NCBI GenBank assembly: GCA_949752795.1
Contig: CATKHW010000280.1
Location: forward strand, 682,001 to 746,000
Direction of reading: 5' to 3'
Length of the DNA: 64,000 bases
Source of the DNA: Hyperoodon ampullatus
Taxonomy: Eukaryota; Chordata; Mammalia; Artiodactyla; Ziphiidae
In this document: positions 39,141-49,611 of the stretch, in pieces
How positions within the stretch are numbered: the first letter of the stretch is position 1
Layout of the letters: every line of letters starts with the position of its first letter
Made by a program: the position numbers and the translations under genes
Notes under the pieces: model-generated
Database searches by the model: none
What the model was told of the DNA's origin: nothing
What the model saw: only the letters and a program-made list of their open reading frames with translations

Positions 39141-40879
39141 CTTGGCCAAAAAGGGCGTATGCGTTTTCTCCTGAATATATTCAGGAGAAATCGCATACGC
39201 GCTTTTTGGCCAAGCAAGCAAGTGGGCAATACAAATCTGCACTACAAAGAAGTATCACTTCCCACCGGTCAGCAGGAACATCCACAAAATGTGTAAAAAC
39301 CAGAAAGGCAAGATAGGCCCTGGAGAACAGGGAGCCTTGTTATGCTGATGGGCAGGATGTAAATTGCCAACTGCCTCTCTGGAGGAGTGCATTGTGTTCC
39401 CTTAAACAAGTAAACAACAGAGCTACAGAGCCAAGGGCACTTCCAGTCTAGGGAATATACCTTGGAAAAACAGAAAATCAATAAGACAGAGCCACGCCAA
39501 AATTTAGGGCTGCACTGCTTACAAGGACCTCAACTTGGGTACACCTTAAATATCACAGGAAATATAAAAATGGTTCAAAAAATTGTGGTACTTACGTACG
39601 ATGGAATATCCCTCAGCCATGAAATCAATGTCATAAGACCAGTAGCAGCAAAATGGGTAGATTCAGGTACGATGATTCTAAGTGAAATAAGTCACACAGA
39701 AAAATAAACTTATCATAAGCTATCACTTATGAAGATCCTGTAAACATGGCTACACTTGAACTGAGTTAGGAAAGAGAACAGTGTCTCACATTTAGAAAAC
39801 ACTCTTATGCCTCCTTAAGGGGGAAGGAGAGGTGGGGTGATGCATAAAACCAGAGTTTGATATAAGCACAGGTACCGTTCCAAAAACCAACTATGGAATA
39901 GACAAGACCTACACCTTCCTCAGTGAAACGGACTCAGAACCCCATATTTCCCGCAGAGGAATATATCTGACTAGTAAGAATCTTAAAACCTATGTATTGA
40001 TATATCTCCGTAAGGAAATCAAGCATGTCTAGACTGGCATAAACATGGCAGCGAGAATCAGCTCAAACCCACTATAAAAAGGAATTTCAAAAACAAAAAA
40101 AAAAAACTGGGAAATTCTTTACAATTCTTTCTGGGTCTCTGATGAAACCTGGAATGACCCTATCTACAACGACAGCTGGCTGTGGCATAAGGCTGGACAC
40201 TTGGGACTGAGAGGATTGGTGAGATTGGGTGAGCAAATGCAGACCCTTTAAAGCAATAATGCATGGCACCCATTCCATGGGTCTCAACTCTCCAGGTTGA
40301 AGGGAATATTACTACAGTTATAACATGTACGGGAAACCTAGAGAACGGACACACTGTGAATATGAAAGGTTTCTAAAACTCAACGAATAGTCCCTCTCCT
40401 GGTGCTCCGGTTTGACTTTCCATCTGATTTACTATCAATCTCCCAACTTGGAGAGACAGCCCCTTTAACCTCCTGGTTCACACAGGTTTCCAATTTGGCA
40501 GAGGATGAAAGGGAAGAGGGAGAACCAATGAGAGAATAGCTGTTAGGCATTTGGACGGGCACATATCACTCTAAGTTCCTGCCAGGAAGAAGAATTCACC
40601 AAAGTCTCAGCCCCCCACCGGGAACCAGTATAGGTCCTGAACCAAAATTTTGGACTTGAGGTCAGCTCACAAAAAACGAGTTGAAAAATGGAGCTCAGGG
40701 GCACAGCGATTCACAAACTGGCCGAGTAATAAAGGACAACTATCGTGCAAAAATCTGTTAAGGGAAGGCAACGAAGCGGACTTGAAAGCGAGGCAGAAGA
40801 GCAGGAAACAGATTTCAAGAGGTACGTTGGAATCGCCTTTAAAGCACAGGAAGAGGGGCACAACTTCGACAATGATGCA
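39141..40879 (+). repeat. Array 1, unit 23 (1,739 bp)
   Basis: Palindrome 39,141-39,214 with two right-arm changes. Subtype B near 40,253. Confidence 0.9.
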
Positions 40880-42618
40880 CTTGGCCAAAAAGGGCGTATG
40901 CGTTTTCTCCTGCATATATTCAGGAGAAAACGCATATGCCCTTTTTGGCCAAGCAAGCAAGCGGGCAATGCAAATCTGCACTACAAAGAAGTATCACTTC
41001 CCACCGGTCAAAAGGGACATCCACAAAATGTGTAAAAACCAGAAAGGCAAGACAGGCCCTGGAGAACAGGGAGCCTTCTTATGATGATGGGCGGGATGTA
41101 AATTGCCAACTGCCTCTCTGGAGGAGTGCATTGTGTTCCCTAAAACAAGTAAACAACAGAGCTACAGAGCCAAGGGCACTTCCAGTCTAGGGAATATACC
41201 TTTGGAAAACTGAAAATCAATAAGACAGAGCCACCCCAAAATTTAGGGCTGCACTGCTTACAAGGACCTCAACTTGGGTACACCTTGAATATCCCAGGAA
41301 ATATAAAAATGGTTCAAAAAATTGTGGTACTTACGTACGATGGAATATCCCTCAGCCATGAAATCAATGTCATAAGACCAGTAGCAGCAAAATGGGTGGA
41401 TTCAGGTACGATGATTCTAAGTGAAATAAGTCACACAGAAAAAGAAACTTATCATAAGATATCACTTATGAAGATCCTGTAAACATGGCTACACTTGAAC
41501 TGAGTTAGGAAAGAGAACAGTGTCTCACATTTAGAAAACACACTTATGCCTGCTTAAGGGGGAAGGAGAGGTGGCGTGATGCATAAAACCAGAGTTTGAT
41601 ATAAGCACAGGTACCGTTCCAAAAGCCAACTATGGAATAGACAAGACCTACACCTTCCTCAGTGAAAGGGACTCAAAACCCCATATTTCCCGCAGAGGAA
41701 TATATCTGACTAGTAAGAATCTTAAAACCTCTGTATTGATATGTCTCCATAAGGGAATCAAGTGTGTTTAGACTGGCATAAACATGGCAGCGAGAATCAA
41801 CTCAAACCCACTATAAAAAGGAATTTCAAAAACAAAACAAAAAAACTGGGAAATTCTTTACAATTCCTTCAGGGTCTCTGATGAAACCTGGAATGACCCT
41901 ATCTACAACGACAGCTGGATGTGTCATAAGGCTGGACACTTGGGACTGAGAGGATTGGTGAGATTGGGTGAGCAAAGGCAGACCCTTTAAAGCACAAATG
42001 CCTGGCACCCATTCCATGGGTCCCAACTCTCCAGGTTGCAGGGAATATTACTCCAGCTATAACATGTACAGGAAACCTAGAGAACGGACCCACTGTGAAT
42101 ACGAAAGGTTTCTAAAACTCAACGAATATTCCCTCTCCTGGTGCTCCGGTTTGACTTTCCATCTGCTTTACTATCAATCTCTCAACTTGGAGAGACAGCT
42201 CCCTTAACCTCCTGGTTCGCACAGTTTGCCAATTTGGCAGAGGAGGAAAGGGAAGAGGGAGAACCAATGAGAGAGTAGCTGTTAGGCATTTGGACGGGCA
42301 CATATCACTGTAATTTCCAGGCAGGGAGAAGAATTAACCAAAGTCTCAGCCACCCACCAGGAACCAGTATAGGTCCTGAACCAAAATTTTGGGCTTGCGG
42401 TCAGCTCACAAAAAACGAGTTGAAAAATGGAGCTCAGGGGCACAGCACTTCACAAACTGTCCGAGTAATAAAGGACAACTATCGTCCAAAAATCTGTTAA
42501 GGGAAGGCAACGAGGCGGACTTGAAAGCGAGGCAGAATAGCAGGAAACAGATTTCAAGAGGTACGTTGGAATCGCCTTTAAAGCACAGGAAGAGGGGCAC
42601 AACTTCGAAAATGAAGCA
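40880..42618 (+). repeat. Array 1, unit 24 (1,739 bp)
   Basis: Palindrome 40,880-40,953 with two mismatched pairs, one near the centre (ctgcatatattcag). Subtype A near 41,991. A 144-codon + frame at 40,650-41,084 crosses this palindrome and is not kept in other units. Confidence 0.9.
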
Positions 42619-44357
42619 CTTGGCCAAAAAGGTCGTATGCGTTTTCGCCTGAATATATTCAGGAGAAAACGCATACGCCCTTTTTGGCCAAGCAAGCAAG
42701 CGGGCAATGCAAATCTGCACTACAAAGAAGTATCACTTCCCATCGGTCAAAAGGGACATCCACAAAATGTGTAAAAACCAGAAAGGCAAGACACGCCCTG
42801 GAGAACAGGGAGCCTTCTTATGCTGATGGGCGGGATGTAAATTGCCAACTGCCTCTCTGGAGGAGTTCTTTGTGTTCCCTAAAACAAATAAAGAACAGAG
42901 CTACAGAGCCAAGGGCACTTTCAGTCTAGGGAATATACCTTGGGAAAACTGAAAATCAATAAGACAGAGCCACCCCAAAATTTAGGGCTGCACTGCTTAC
43001 AAGGACCTCAACATGGGTACACCTTAAATATCCCAGGAAATATAAAAATGGTTCAAAAAATTGTGGTACTTACGTACGATGGAATATCCCTCAGCCATGA
43101 AATCAATGTCATAAGACCAGTAGCAGCAAAATTTGTGGATTCAGGTTCGATGATTCTAAGTGAAATAAGTCACACAGAAAAAGAAACTTATCATAAGATA
43201 TCACTTATGAAGATCCTGTAAACATGGCTACACTTGAACTGAGTTAGGAAAGAGAACAGTGTCTCACATTTAGAAAACACTCTTATGCCTGCTTAAGGGG
43301 GAAGGAGAGGTGGGGTGATGCATAAAACCAGAGTTTGATATAAGCACAGGTACCGTTCCAAAACCCAACTATGGAATAGACAAGACCTACACCTTCCTCA
43401 GTGAGAGGGACTCAATACCCCATATTTCCCGCAGAGGAATATATCTGACTAGTAAGAATCTTAAAACCTATGTATTGATATGTCTCCATAAGGGAATCAA
43501 GTGTGTCTAGACTGGCATAAACATGGCAGAGAGAATCAGCTCAAACCCACTCTAAAAACGAATTTCAAAAACAAAACAATAAAACTGGGAAATTCTTTAC
43601 AATTCCTTCAGGGTCTCTGATGAAACCTGGAATGACAATATCTACAACGACAGCTGGATGTGGCATAAGGCTGGACACTTGGGAATGAGAAGATTGGTGA
43701 GATTGGGTGAGCAAATGCAGACCCTTTAAAGCAAAAATGCGTGGAAACCATTCCATGGGTCCCAATTCTCCAGGTTGAAGGGAATATTACTACAGCTATA
43801 ACAAATACGGGAAACCTAGAGAATGGACACACTGTGAATACGAAATGTTTCTAAAACTCAACGAATAGTCCCTCTCCTGGTGCTTCCGTTTGACTTTCCA
43901 ACTGCTTTACTATCAATCTCCCAACTTGGAGAGACAGCCCCTTTAACCTCCTGGTTCACACAGGATGCCAGTTTGGCAGAAGATGAAAGTGAAGACGGAG
44001 AACCAATGAGAGAGTAGCTGTTAGGCATTTGGACGGGCACATGTCACTCTAATTTCCCAGCAGGAAGAAGAATTAACCAAAGCCTCAGCCCCCCATCGGG
44101 AACCAGTATAGGCCCTGAACCAAAATTTTGTACTTGCAGTCAGGTCACAAAAAACGAGTAGAATAATGGACCTCAGGGGCACAGCAATTCACAAACTGGC
44201 AGAGTAATAAAGGACAACTATCGTCCAAAAATCTGTTGTGTGAAGGCAACAAGGCAGACATGAAAGCGAGGCAGAATAGCAGGAAACAGATTTCAAGAGG
44301 TACGTTGGAATCGCGTTTAAAGCACAGGAAGAGGGGCAAAATTTCAAAAATGATGCA
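42619..44357 (+). repeat. Array 1, unit 25 (1,739 bp)
   Basis: Palindrome 42,619-42,692 with two left-arm changes. The diagnostic site near 43,731 is mixed (gcaaaaatgcgtgg). Confidence 0.9.
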
Positions 44358-46097
44358 CTTGGCCAAAAAGAGCATATGCGTTTTCACCTGAATATATTCA
44401 GGAGAAAACTCATATGTCCTTTTTGGCCAAGCAAGCAAGCGGGCAATGCAAATCTGCACTACAAAGAAGTATCACTTCCCACCGGTCAAAAGGGACATGC
44501 ACAAAAATGTGTAAAAACCAGAAAGGCAAGACAGGCCCTGGAGAACAGGGAGCCTTGTTATGCTGATGGGCGGGATGTAAATTGACAACTGCCTCTCTGG
44601 AGGAGTGCATTGTGTTCCCTAAAACAAGTAAACAACAGAGCTACAGAGCCAAGGGCACTTCCAGTCTAGGGAATATACCTTGGGAAAACTGAAAATCAAT
44701 AAGAGAGAGACACCTCAAAATTTAGGGCTGCAGTGCTTACAAGGACCTCAACTTGGGTACACCTTAAATATAACAGGAAATATAAAAATGGTTAAAAAAA
44801 TTGTGGTACTTCCGTACGATGGAATATCCCTCAGCCATGAAATCAGTGTCATAAGACCAGTAGCAGCAAAATGGGTGTATTCAGGTACGATGATTCTAAG
44901 TGAAATTAGTCACACAGAAAAAGAAACTTATCATAAGATATCACTTATGAAGATCCTGTAAACATGGCTACACTTGAACTGAGTTAGGAAAGAGAACAGA
45001 GTCTCACATTTAGAAAACACTCTTATGCTTGCTTAAGGGGGAAGGAGAGGTGGGGTGATGCATAAAACCAGAGTTTGATATAAGCACAGGTACCGTTCCA
45101 AAAACCAACTATGGAATAGACAAGACCTTCACCTTCCTCAGTGAAAGGGACTCAAAACCCCGTATTTCCCGCAGAGGAATATATCTGACTAGTAAGAATC
45201 TTACAACCTATGTATTGATATGTCTCCGTAACGGAATCAAGTGTGTCTAGACTGGCATAAACATGGCAGCGAGAATCACCTCAAACCCACTATAAAAAGG
45301 AATTTCAAAAACAAAACAAAAAAACTGGGAAATTCTTTACAATTCGTTCAGGGTCTCTGATGAAACCTGGAATGACCCTATCTACAATGACAGCTGGATG
45401 TGGCATAAGGAGGGACACTTGGGACTGAGACGATTGGTGAGATTGGGTGAGCAAATGCAGACCCTTTAAAGCACAAATGCCTGGCACCCATTCCATGGGT
45501 CCCAACTCTCCAGGTTGAAGGGAATATTACTACAGCTATAACATGTACGGGAAACCTAGAGAACGGACACACTGTGAATACGAAAGGTTTCTAAGACTCA
45601 ACGAATAGTCCCTCTCCTGGTGCTCCGGTTTGACTTTCCATCTGTTTTACTATCAACCTCCCAACTTGGGGAGACAGCCCCTTTAAGCTCCTGGTTCGCA
45701 CAGGTTGCCAATTTGGCAGAGGATGAAAGGGAAGAGGGAGAACCAATGAGAGAGTAGCTGTTAGGCATTTGGATGGGCACATATCACTGTAATTTCCCGG
45801 CAGGAAGAAGAATTAACCAAAGTCTCAGCCACCCACCAGGAACCAGTATAGGTCCTGAACCAAAATTTTGGACTTGCGGTCAGCTCACCAAAGACGAGTT
45901 GAAAAATGGAGCTCAGGGGCACAGCAATTCACAAACTGGCCGAGTAATAAAGGACAACTATCGTCCAAAAATCTGTTGAGGGAAGGCAACGAGGCGGACT
46001 TGAAAGCGAGGCAGAATAGCAGGAAACAGATTTCAAGAGGTACGTTGGAATCGCGTTTGAAGCACAGGAAGAGGGGCAAAATTTCAAAAATGATGCA
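44358..46097 (+). repeat. Array 1, unit 26 (1,740 bp), more diverged
   Basis: Visibly more substitutions than interior units. Palindrome 44,358-44,431 has about four mismatched pairs, plus a matched change in both arms (A at 44,374 and its partner T at 44,415), which could also be two CpG decays. One base is gained near 44,504. Subtype A site near 45,472. Confidence 0.9.
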
Positions 46098-46893
46098 CTT
46101 GGCCAAATAGAGCATATGTGTTTTCTCATGAATATATTCAGGAGAAAACGCATACGCCCTTTTTGGCCAAGCAAGCAGGCGGGCAATGAAAATCTGCACT
46201 ACAAAGAAGTATCACTTTCCACAGGTCTAAAAGGGACATCCACAAAATGTGTAAAAACGAGAAAGGCAAAACAGGCCCTGGAGAACAGGGAGTCTTGTTA
46301 TGCTGATGGTCGGGATGTAAATTGCCACCTGCCTCTCTGGAGGAGTGCATTGTGTTCCCTAAAACAAGTAAACAGCAGAGCTACAGAGCCAAGGGCACTT
46401 CCAGTCTAGGGAATATACCTTGGGAAAACTGAAAATCAATAAGACAGAGCCACCCCAAAATTTAGGGCTGCACTGCTTACAAAAACCTCAACTTGGGTAC
46501 ACCTTAAATATCCCAGGAAATATAAAAATGTTTCAAAAAATTGTGGTAATTCCATACGATGGAATATCCCTCAGCCATGCAATCAATGGCATAAGACCAG
46601 TAGCAGCAAAATGAGTGGATTGAGGTATGATGCTTCTATGTGAAATAAGTCACACAGAAAAAGAAACTTATATTAAGATATCACTTATGAAGATCCTGTA
46701 AACATGGCTACACTTGAACTCAGTTAGGAAAGAGAACAGTGTCTCACCTTTGGAAAACACTCTTATGCCTGCTTAAGGGGGAATGAGAGGTGGGGTGATG
46801 CATAAAACCAGAGTTTGATATAAGCACAGGTTCCGTTCCAAAAACAAACTATGCAATAGACAAGACCTACACCTTCCTCAGTGAAAGGGACTT
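46098..46893 (+). repeat. Array 1, right partial unit 27, edge of array
   Basis: Palindrome 46,098-46,171 has about five mismatched pairs, mostly in the left arm. The unit is cut in the L1 3'UTR after 'gtgaaagggact', where array 2 begins. The stop in 'gcaaaatgagtgg' and other changes show edge decay. Confidence 0.9.
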
Positions 46894-47560
46894 GAGGCAT
46901 CTGTGAGTAACCGTGAGCTGAGCCCCAGGCCAGCTGCTGTTGAACTTTTCCCACACTTCCCAGGTAAAACACCTGAATATGTACAAGGGCTTGAAAGCTC
47001 AGAGGAAGGGCCGTGGAGCCACACCAGCGACAGCACGCAGGCAAACTTGGTGCCTGCAGGCCAGCCAGGATGGTCCTGTCACTGGGAGCTCTCCTGGAAG
47101 CTTTCCATTGCCCTGCCTGAGATACCCCTCCTGTCCCTGCCCCCACTGCTTTTTCCCTTCCTCACCTCTGTCTGGAGAGAAATTCCAAAGGAAGGTGTGG
47201 GTGATACATTCTCTTGTTTACACGTGGCATCCTGGCAACTCCTGCAGAAAGTCCAGGAGAGACCCACTCACACCGGGCCACCCACAAAGCCATGGCCCCA
47301 CACTCCCTCCCACCAGCACAGCCCCGAGACTGCTGACGGGTCAGAGAACATGGAGTCAGGCACAGCTTCAGGGGATATTGCTGCCTGCAGCGCTGTTTAT
47401 ATTGACCTCAACCAAGGCACACCTGGGGAGGGCCGGCCGGCAGGGTCAGGCTACCCAGGTCAGCTAATCCTCAGCCCTCAGGGAATCACATTGTTGAAAA
47501 TGGACCTCGCTAAGGCAGAATAGAAGCCAAGGAATAAAAGGACACAATGCCATTTGCAGC
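46894..47560. repeat. GC-rich module of the array-2 unit (reference copy)
   Basis: About 0.67 kb of GC-rich sequence unlike the rest of the unit, ending near 'ggaataaaaggacacaatg'. I cannot name its source. Open frames run in several phases on both strands, as expected of GC-rich DNA poor in stops. It could derive from a single-copy region or an LTR; the partial copy E (57,794-58,417) runs into unique DNA and may be nearest to the source. Confidence 0.6.
46903..47523 (+). other. Open reading frame in the GC-rich module, probably non-coding
   Basis: 206 codons in unit A, 222 codons in units C and D (52,301-52,969; 55,025-55,693, which start upstream in the linker). In unit B the frame is broken by loss of one G near 49,708. 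In copy E a one-base gain near 58,120 shifts it. The predicted product is rich in Pro, Ser and Gly, with no recognisable domain, signal peptide or membrane segment. Overlapping frames on the other strand are nearly as long. I take it as chance, but it is recorded because it survives in three of five copies. Confidence 0.2.
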
Positions 47561-47596
47561 ACCGTAGGTGTGTCTAGAGGTAATCAAGTGACTTGT

Positions 47597-47991
47597 AGTA
47601 AGTCAGAAAATGAAAGACACATATCATATCGTATCTCTTATAGGTGTGACCAAAAAATGGATACCAGGGCAGATATTTCCACGGAGAAGGGCAATCACAG
47701 ATTCATTAAACAAACATATGGTTCACTAATGGAAAGGAGTATGGATTGGTTTCATTATGATATTGGGGTTAACAGACATATACAAACACAGGTGACATAT
47801 ATAATCACCAAAGACCTACAGAATACCAAGAGAAGACTACTCAACATTCTGTCATAAGGTACATGGGAAAAGGATCCCAGGAAGAACTGACATATGTATA
47901 TGTGTAAAAGAACCACATCTTCCACACCTACAACCAGCCAAACATTGTAATCAAATTTGTTGTAATAAAAAATAAAAAATTAAATTAAAAA
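47597..47991 (+). mobile_element. L1 3'UTR fragment, older (array 2 unit A)
   Basis: Follows the L1 3'UTR from 'agtaagtcagaaaatgaaag' through 'aacattgtaatcaaatttg' to the A-rich end 'aataaaaaataaaaaattaa', with many substitutions and gaps. Copies lie at about 50,314, 53,043 and 55,767. It is a different, older L1 subfamily from the second fragment in the same unit. Confidence 0.75.
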
Positions 47992-48330
47992 CACGAACAA
48001 GAAGTAGTGAGACAAACTTGAGGGGCTTTCTCCTGGCACATTCCTTTCTAAATTCCAATCTAGAAAACAACTTCCATTGAGGCTCTGTTGCCCCAGTAAC
48101 CAGATTTGGTAAGGGAGAACTGCTGCCACCTTGTGGCCGTTTCACACAACAGCAGCTTTTATCCCAGCGCTAATGGTCAGTTGATATTCAAAATCATTGC
48201 AGGCCTGTAAATGACACCTGCCCTGAAAACAAATCCTGGATTCATATATCGACCAAAAATTTCAAAGGACGTCCATATTTCAAAACGACAGTTTCAAAAG
48301 GCATATTTTACACACATTAGTGTTCTACGT
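47992..48330. repeat. Spacer module of the array-2 unit
   Basis: About 0.34 kb between the two L1 fragments. No similarity recognised. It carries the CTCF-like site at 48,123-48,136 and otherwise shows nothing I can name. Confidence 0.5.
48123..48136 (-). promoter_or_regulatory. CTCF-like motif, array 2 unit A
   Basis: On the minus strand it reads CCACAAGGTGGCAG, matching the core CCNCNNGGNGGCAG of the CTCF consensus at every fixed base. Binding is inferred, not shown. Confidence 0.55.
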
Positions 48331-48353
48331 CTTTTTCTTTCTTTCTTTTTTTC
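48331..48353 (+). repeat. CT-rich simple repeat (CTTT)n
   Basis: Short pyrimidine tract immediately before the second L1 fragment, repeated at the same place in units B, C and D. The following 'ttaaaa' resembles an L1 endonuclease target, but no target-site duplication was found. Confidence 0.7.
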
Positions 48354-48362
48354 TTAAAAAAA

Positions 48363-49337
48363 CGGGAATGGCAAAAAGCATCCCTCAGAATGGGCGAAAA
48401 TATTTGCAAACGAATCAATGGACAAAGGTTTAATCTCCAATATATACAAAGAGCTCATGCAGCTTAATATTAAAAAAACAAACAACCCAATACAAAAATG
48501 GGCAGAAGATCTAAAGAGACGTTTCTTCAAAGAAGACACAGAGATGGCCAAGACGCACATGAAAAGCTGCTCAACATCACTAATTATTAGAGAAATGCAA
48601 ATCAAAACTACAATGAGGTATCACCTCACACCTGTTAGAATCGGCATCATCAGAAAATCTACAAAGAACGAATTCTGGGGAGGGTGTGGACAAAAGGATC
48701 CCTCTTCCACTATTGGTAGAAATGTAAATTGATACAGTCATGATGGAGAACAGTATGGAGTTTCCTTAAAAAAACTAGAAATAGAATTACCATATGATCC
48801 AGCAATCCCACTTCTGGGCATATACCCAGAGAAAACCATAAATCAAAATGGCACATTCACCACAATGCTCATTTCAACACTATTTACGATAGCCAGGTAA
48901 TGGAAGCAACCTAAATACCCACAGACAGACGAATGGATAAAGATGTGGTACATATATAAAATGGAATATTACTCAGCCATAAGAAGGAATGAAACTGGGT
49001 CATTTATAGAGACGTCGATGGATCTAGAGACTGTCATACAGAATGAAGTAAGTCAGAAAGAGACAAACAAATATTGTATATTAATGCATATATGTGGAAC
49101 CTAGAAAAATGGTACAGATGAACTGGTTTTCAGGGAAGAAAGAGAGACACAGAGGTAGAGAACACACGTATGGACACCAAGTGTTGGAAGCCATGGGGAG
49201 GTGGTGTTGGGATGAGTTGGGAGATTGGGATTGACCTGTATACATGTATATGCATAAAATACATAACTAATAATAACCTGCTGTATAAAAAATATATAAA
49301 ATTAAATTTCAAAATTTTTAAAAATAAAACAGAAAAA
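48363..49337 (+). mobile_element. 5'-truncated L1, ORF2 end plus 3'UTR (array 2 unit A)
   Basis: Close to the cetartiodactyl L1 consensus. It starts inside ORF2 ('gggaatggcaaaaagcat'), continues through the ORF2 terminus and ends with the 3'UTR phrase 'aataacctgctgtataaaa' and an A/T-rich tail. That 3' end is typical of L1 in whales and relatives. It is one of the youngest-looking repeats here and supports the host assignment. Amplified with the unit, it is present in A, B, C and D. Confidence 0.85.
48418..48732 (+). pseudogene. L1 ORF2p C-terminal fragment (unit A)
   Basis: 104-codon remnant of the region after the reverse transcriptase domain of L1 ORF2p, including the stretch [20 protein letters not shown] and, near its end, [10 protein letters not shown]. 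It ends at a stop inside ORF2. The endonuclease and reverse transcriptase domains are absent, so there is no activity. Equivalent fragments: 51,067-51,447, 53,865-54,176 and 56,588-56,902. Confidence 0.8.
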
Positions 49338-49611
49338 AGTTCTTCCCTTCACACAGATGTATTTATATGAATGAATTATTTCCATGCTTATATCTATAAA
49401 TACATAAAAGAGGAATAAAATCTAACTTGAACCAAAAAAGAAAAAAAAAAAACCTGAACCCACGAGTTAGACAGAGGAAAACCCTATCAGGGCACTTGCT
49501 CCAGCGGTAAACAATTCTGAAATTGGTCAGTGGTGGGGAATCATCTCCCATAGAGCCAGCTGCCCACTCCTACGCAAGGAGCGTCCTCATTGCAAAGCGG
49601 GGGGCCATGCC
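49338..49611. repeat. A-rich stretch and linker closing array-2 unit A
   Basis: Contains an A-rich run at 49,431-49,453 and about 150 bp of linker before the next GC-rich module. Origin not recognised. Confidence 0.5.

Larger units (their letters stand above)
1..46893 (+). repeat. Satellite array 1: 1.74-kb tandem repeat, L1-derived (likely common cetacean satellite)
   Basis: Head-to-tail array of 26 complete units plus partial units at both ends. The spacing of a landmark palindrome is 1,737-1,740 bp throughout. Every unit has the same order: a non-L1 module, an L1 ORF2-end segment interrupted by a 74-bp palindrome, then L1 3'UTR ending in an A-rich tail. The L1 part is recognisable by phrases close to the cetartiodactyl L1 3' end, such as 'tggaatatccctcagccat' and 'gtaagtcacacagaaaaaga'-type blocks. 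Units differ by a few per cent, with local higher-order structure. From memory, the common cetacean satellite has this size and is reported to be L1-derived, so the family call is strong but was not checked by search. No gene lies inside the array. Recurrent open frames of 60-104 codons on both strands are interrupted at random between units. Confidence 0.9.
46894..49611 (+). repeat. Array 2, unit A (2,718 bp)
   Basis: First copy, directly fused to array 1. The linker that precedes 'gaggcatct' in other units (for example 49,490-49,611) is missing on its left, so array 2 starts mid-register. The GC-rich module has an uninterrupted 206-codon frame (46,903-47,523). Confidence 0.9.

Noticed and set aside
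1..46893. Hundreds of 60-104-codon open frames, many repeated in each unit (for example 93-codon + frames after each palindrome and 104-codon minus-strand frames across it)
   Set aside because: They recur only because the units are near-identical. They are broken at different places in different units, occur on both strands over the same bases, and show no known domain or start context.
1..46893. Regular spacing of identical short motifs, as in a CRISPR array
   Set aside because: The spacing is 1.74 kb and the intervening sequence is itself repeated; this is a eukaryotic tandem satellite.
47992..48330. tRNA-derived SINE in the array-2 spacer
   Set aside because: No A-box/B-box pair and no A-tail of its own; no resemblance to the cetartiodactyl SINEs I know.
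48363..49337. Full-length or active L1
   Set aside because: Only the last part of ORF2 and the 3'UTR is present. ORF1, endonuclease and reverse transcriptase domains are absent, and the same piece repeats with the array-2 unit.
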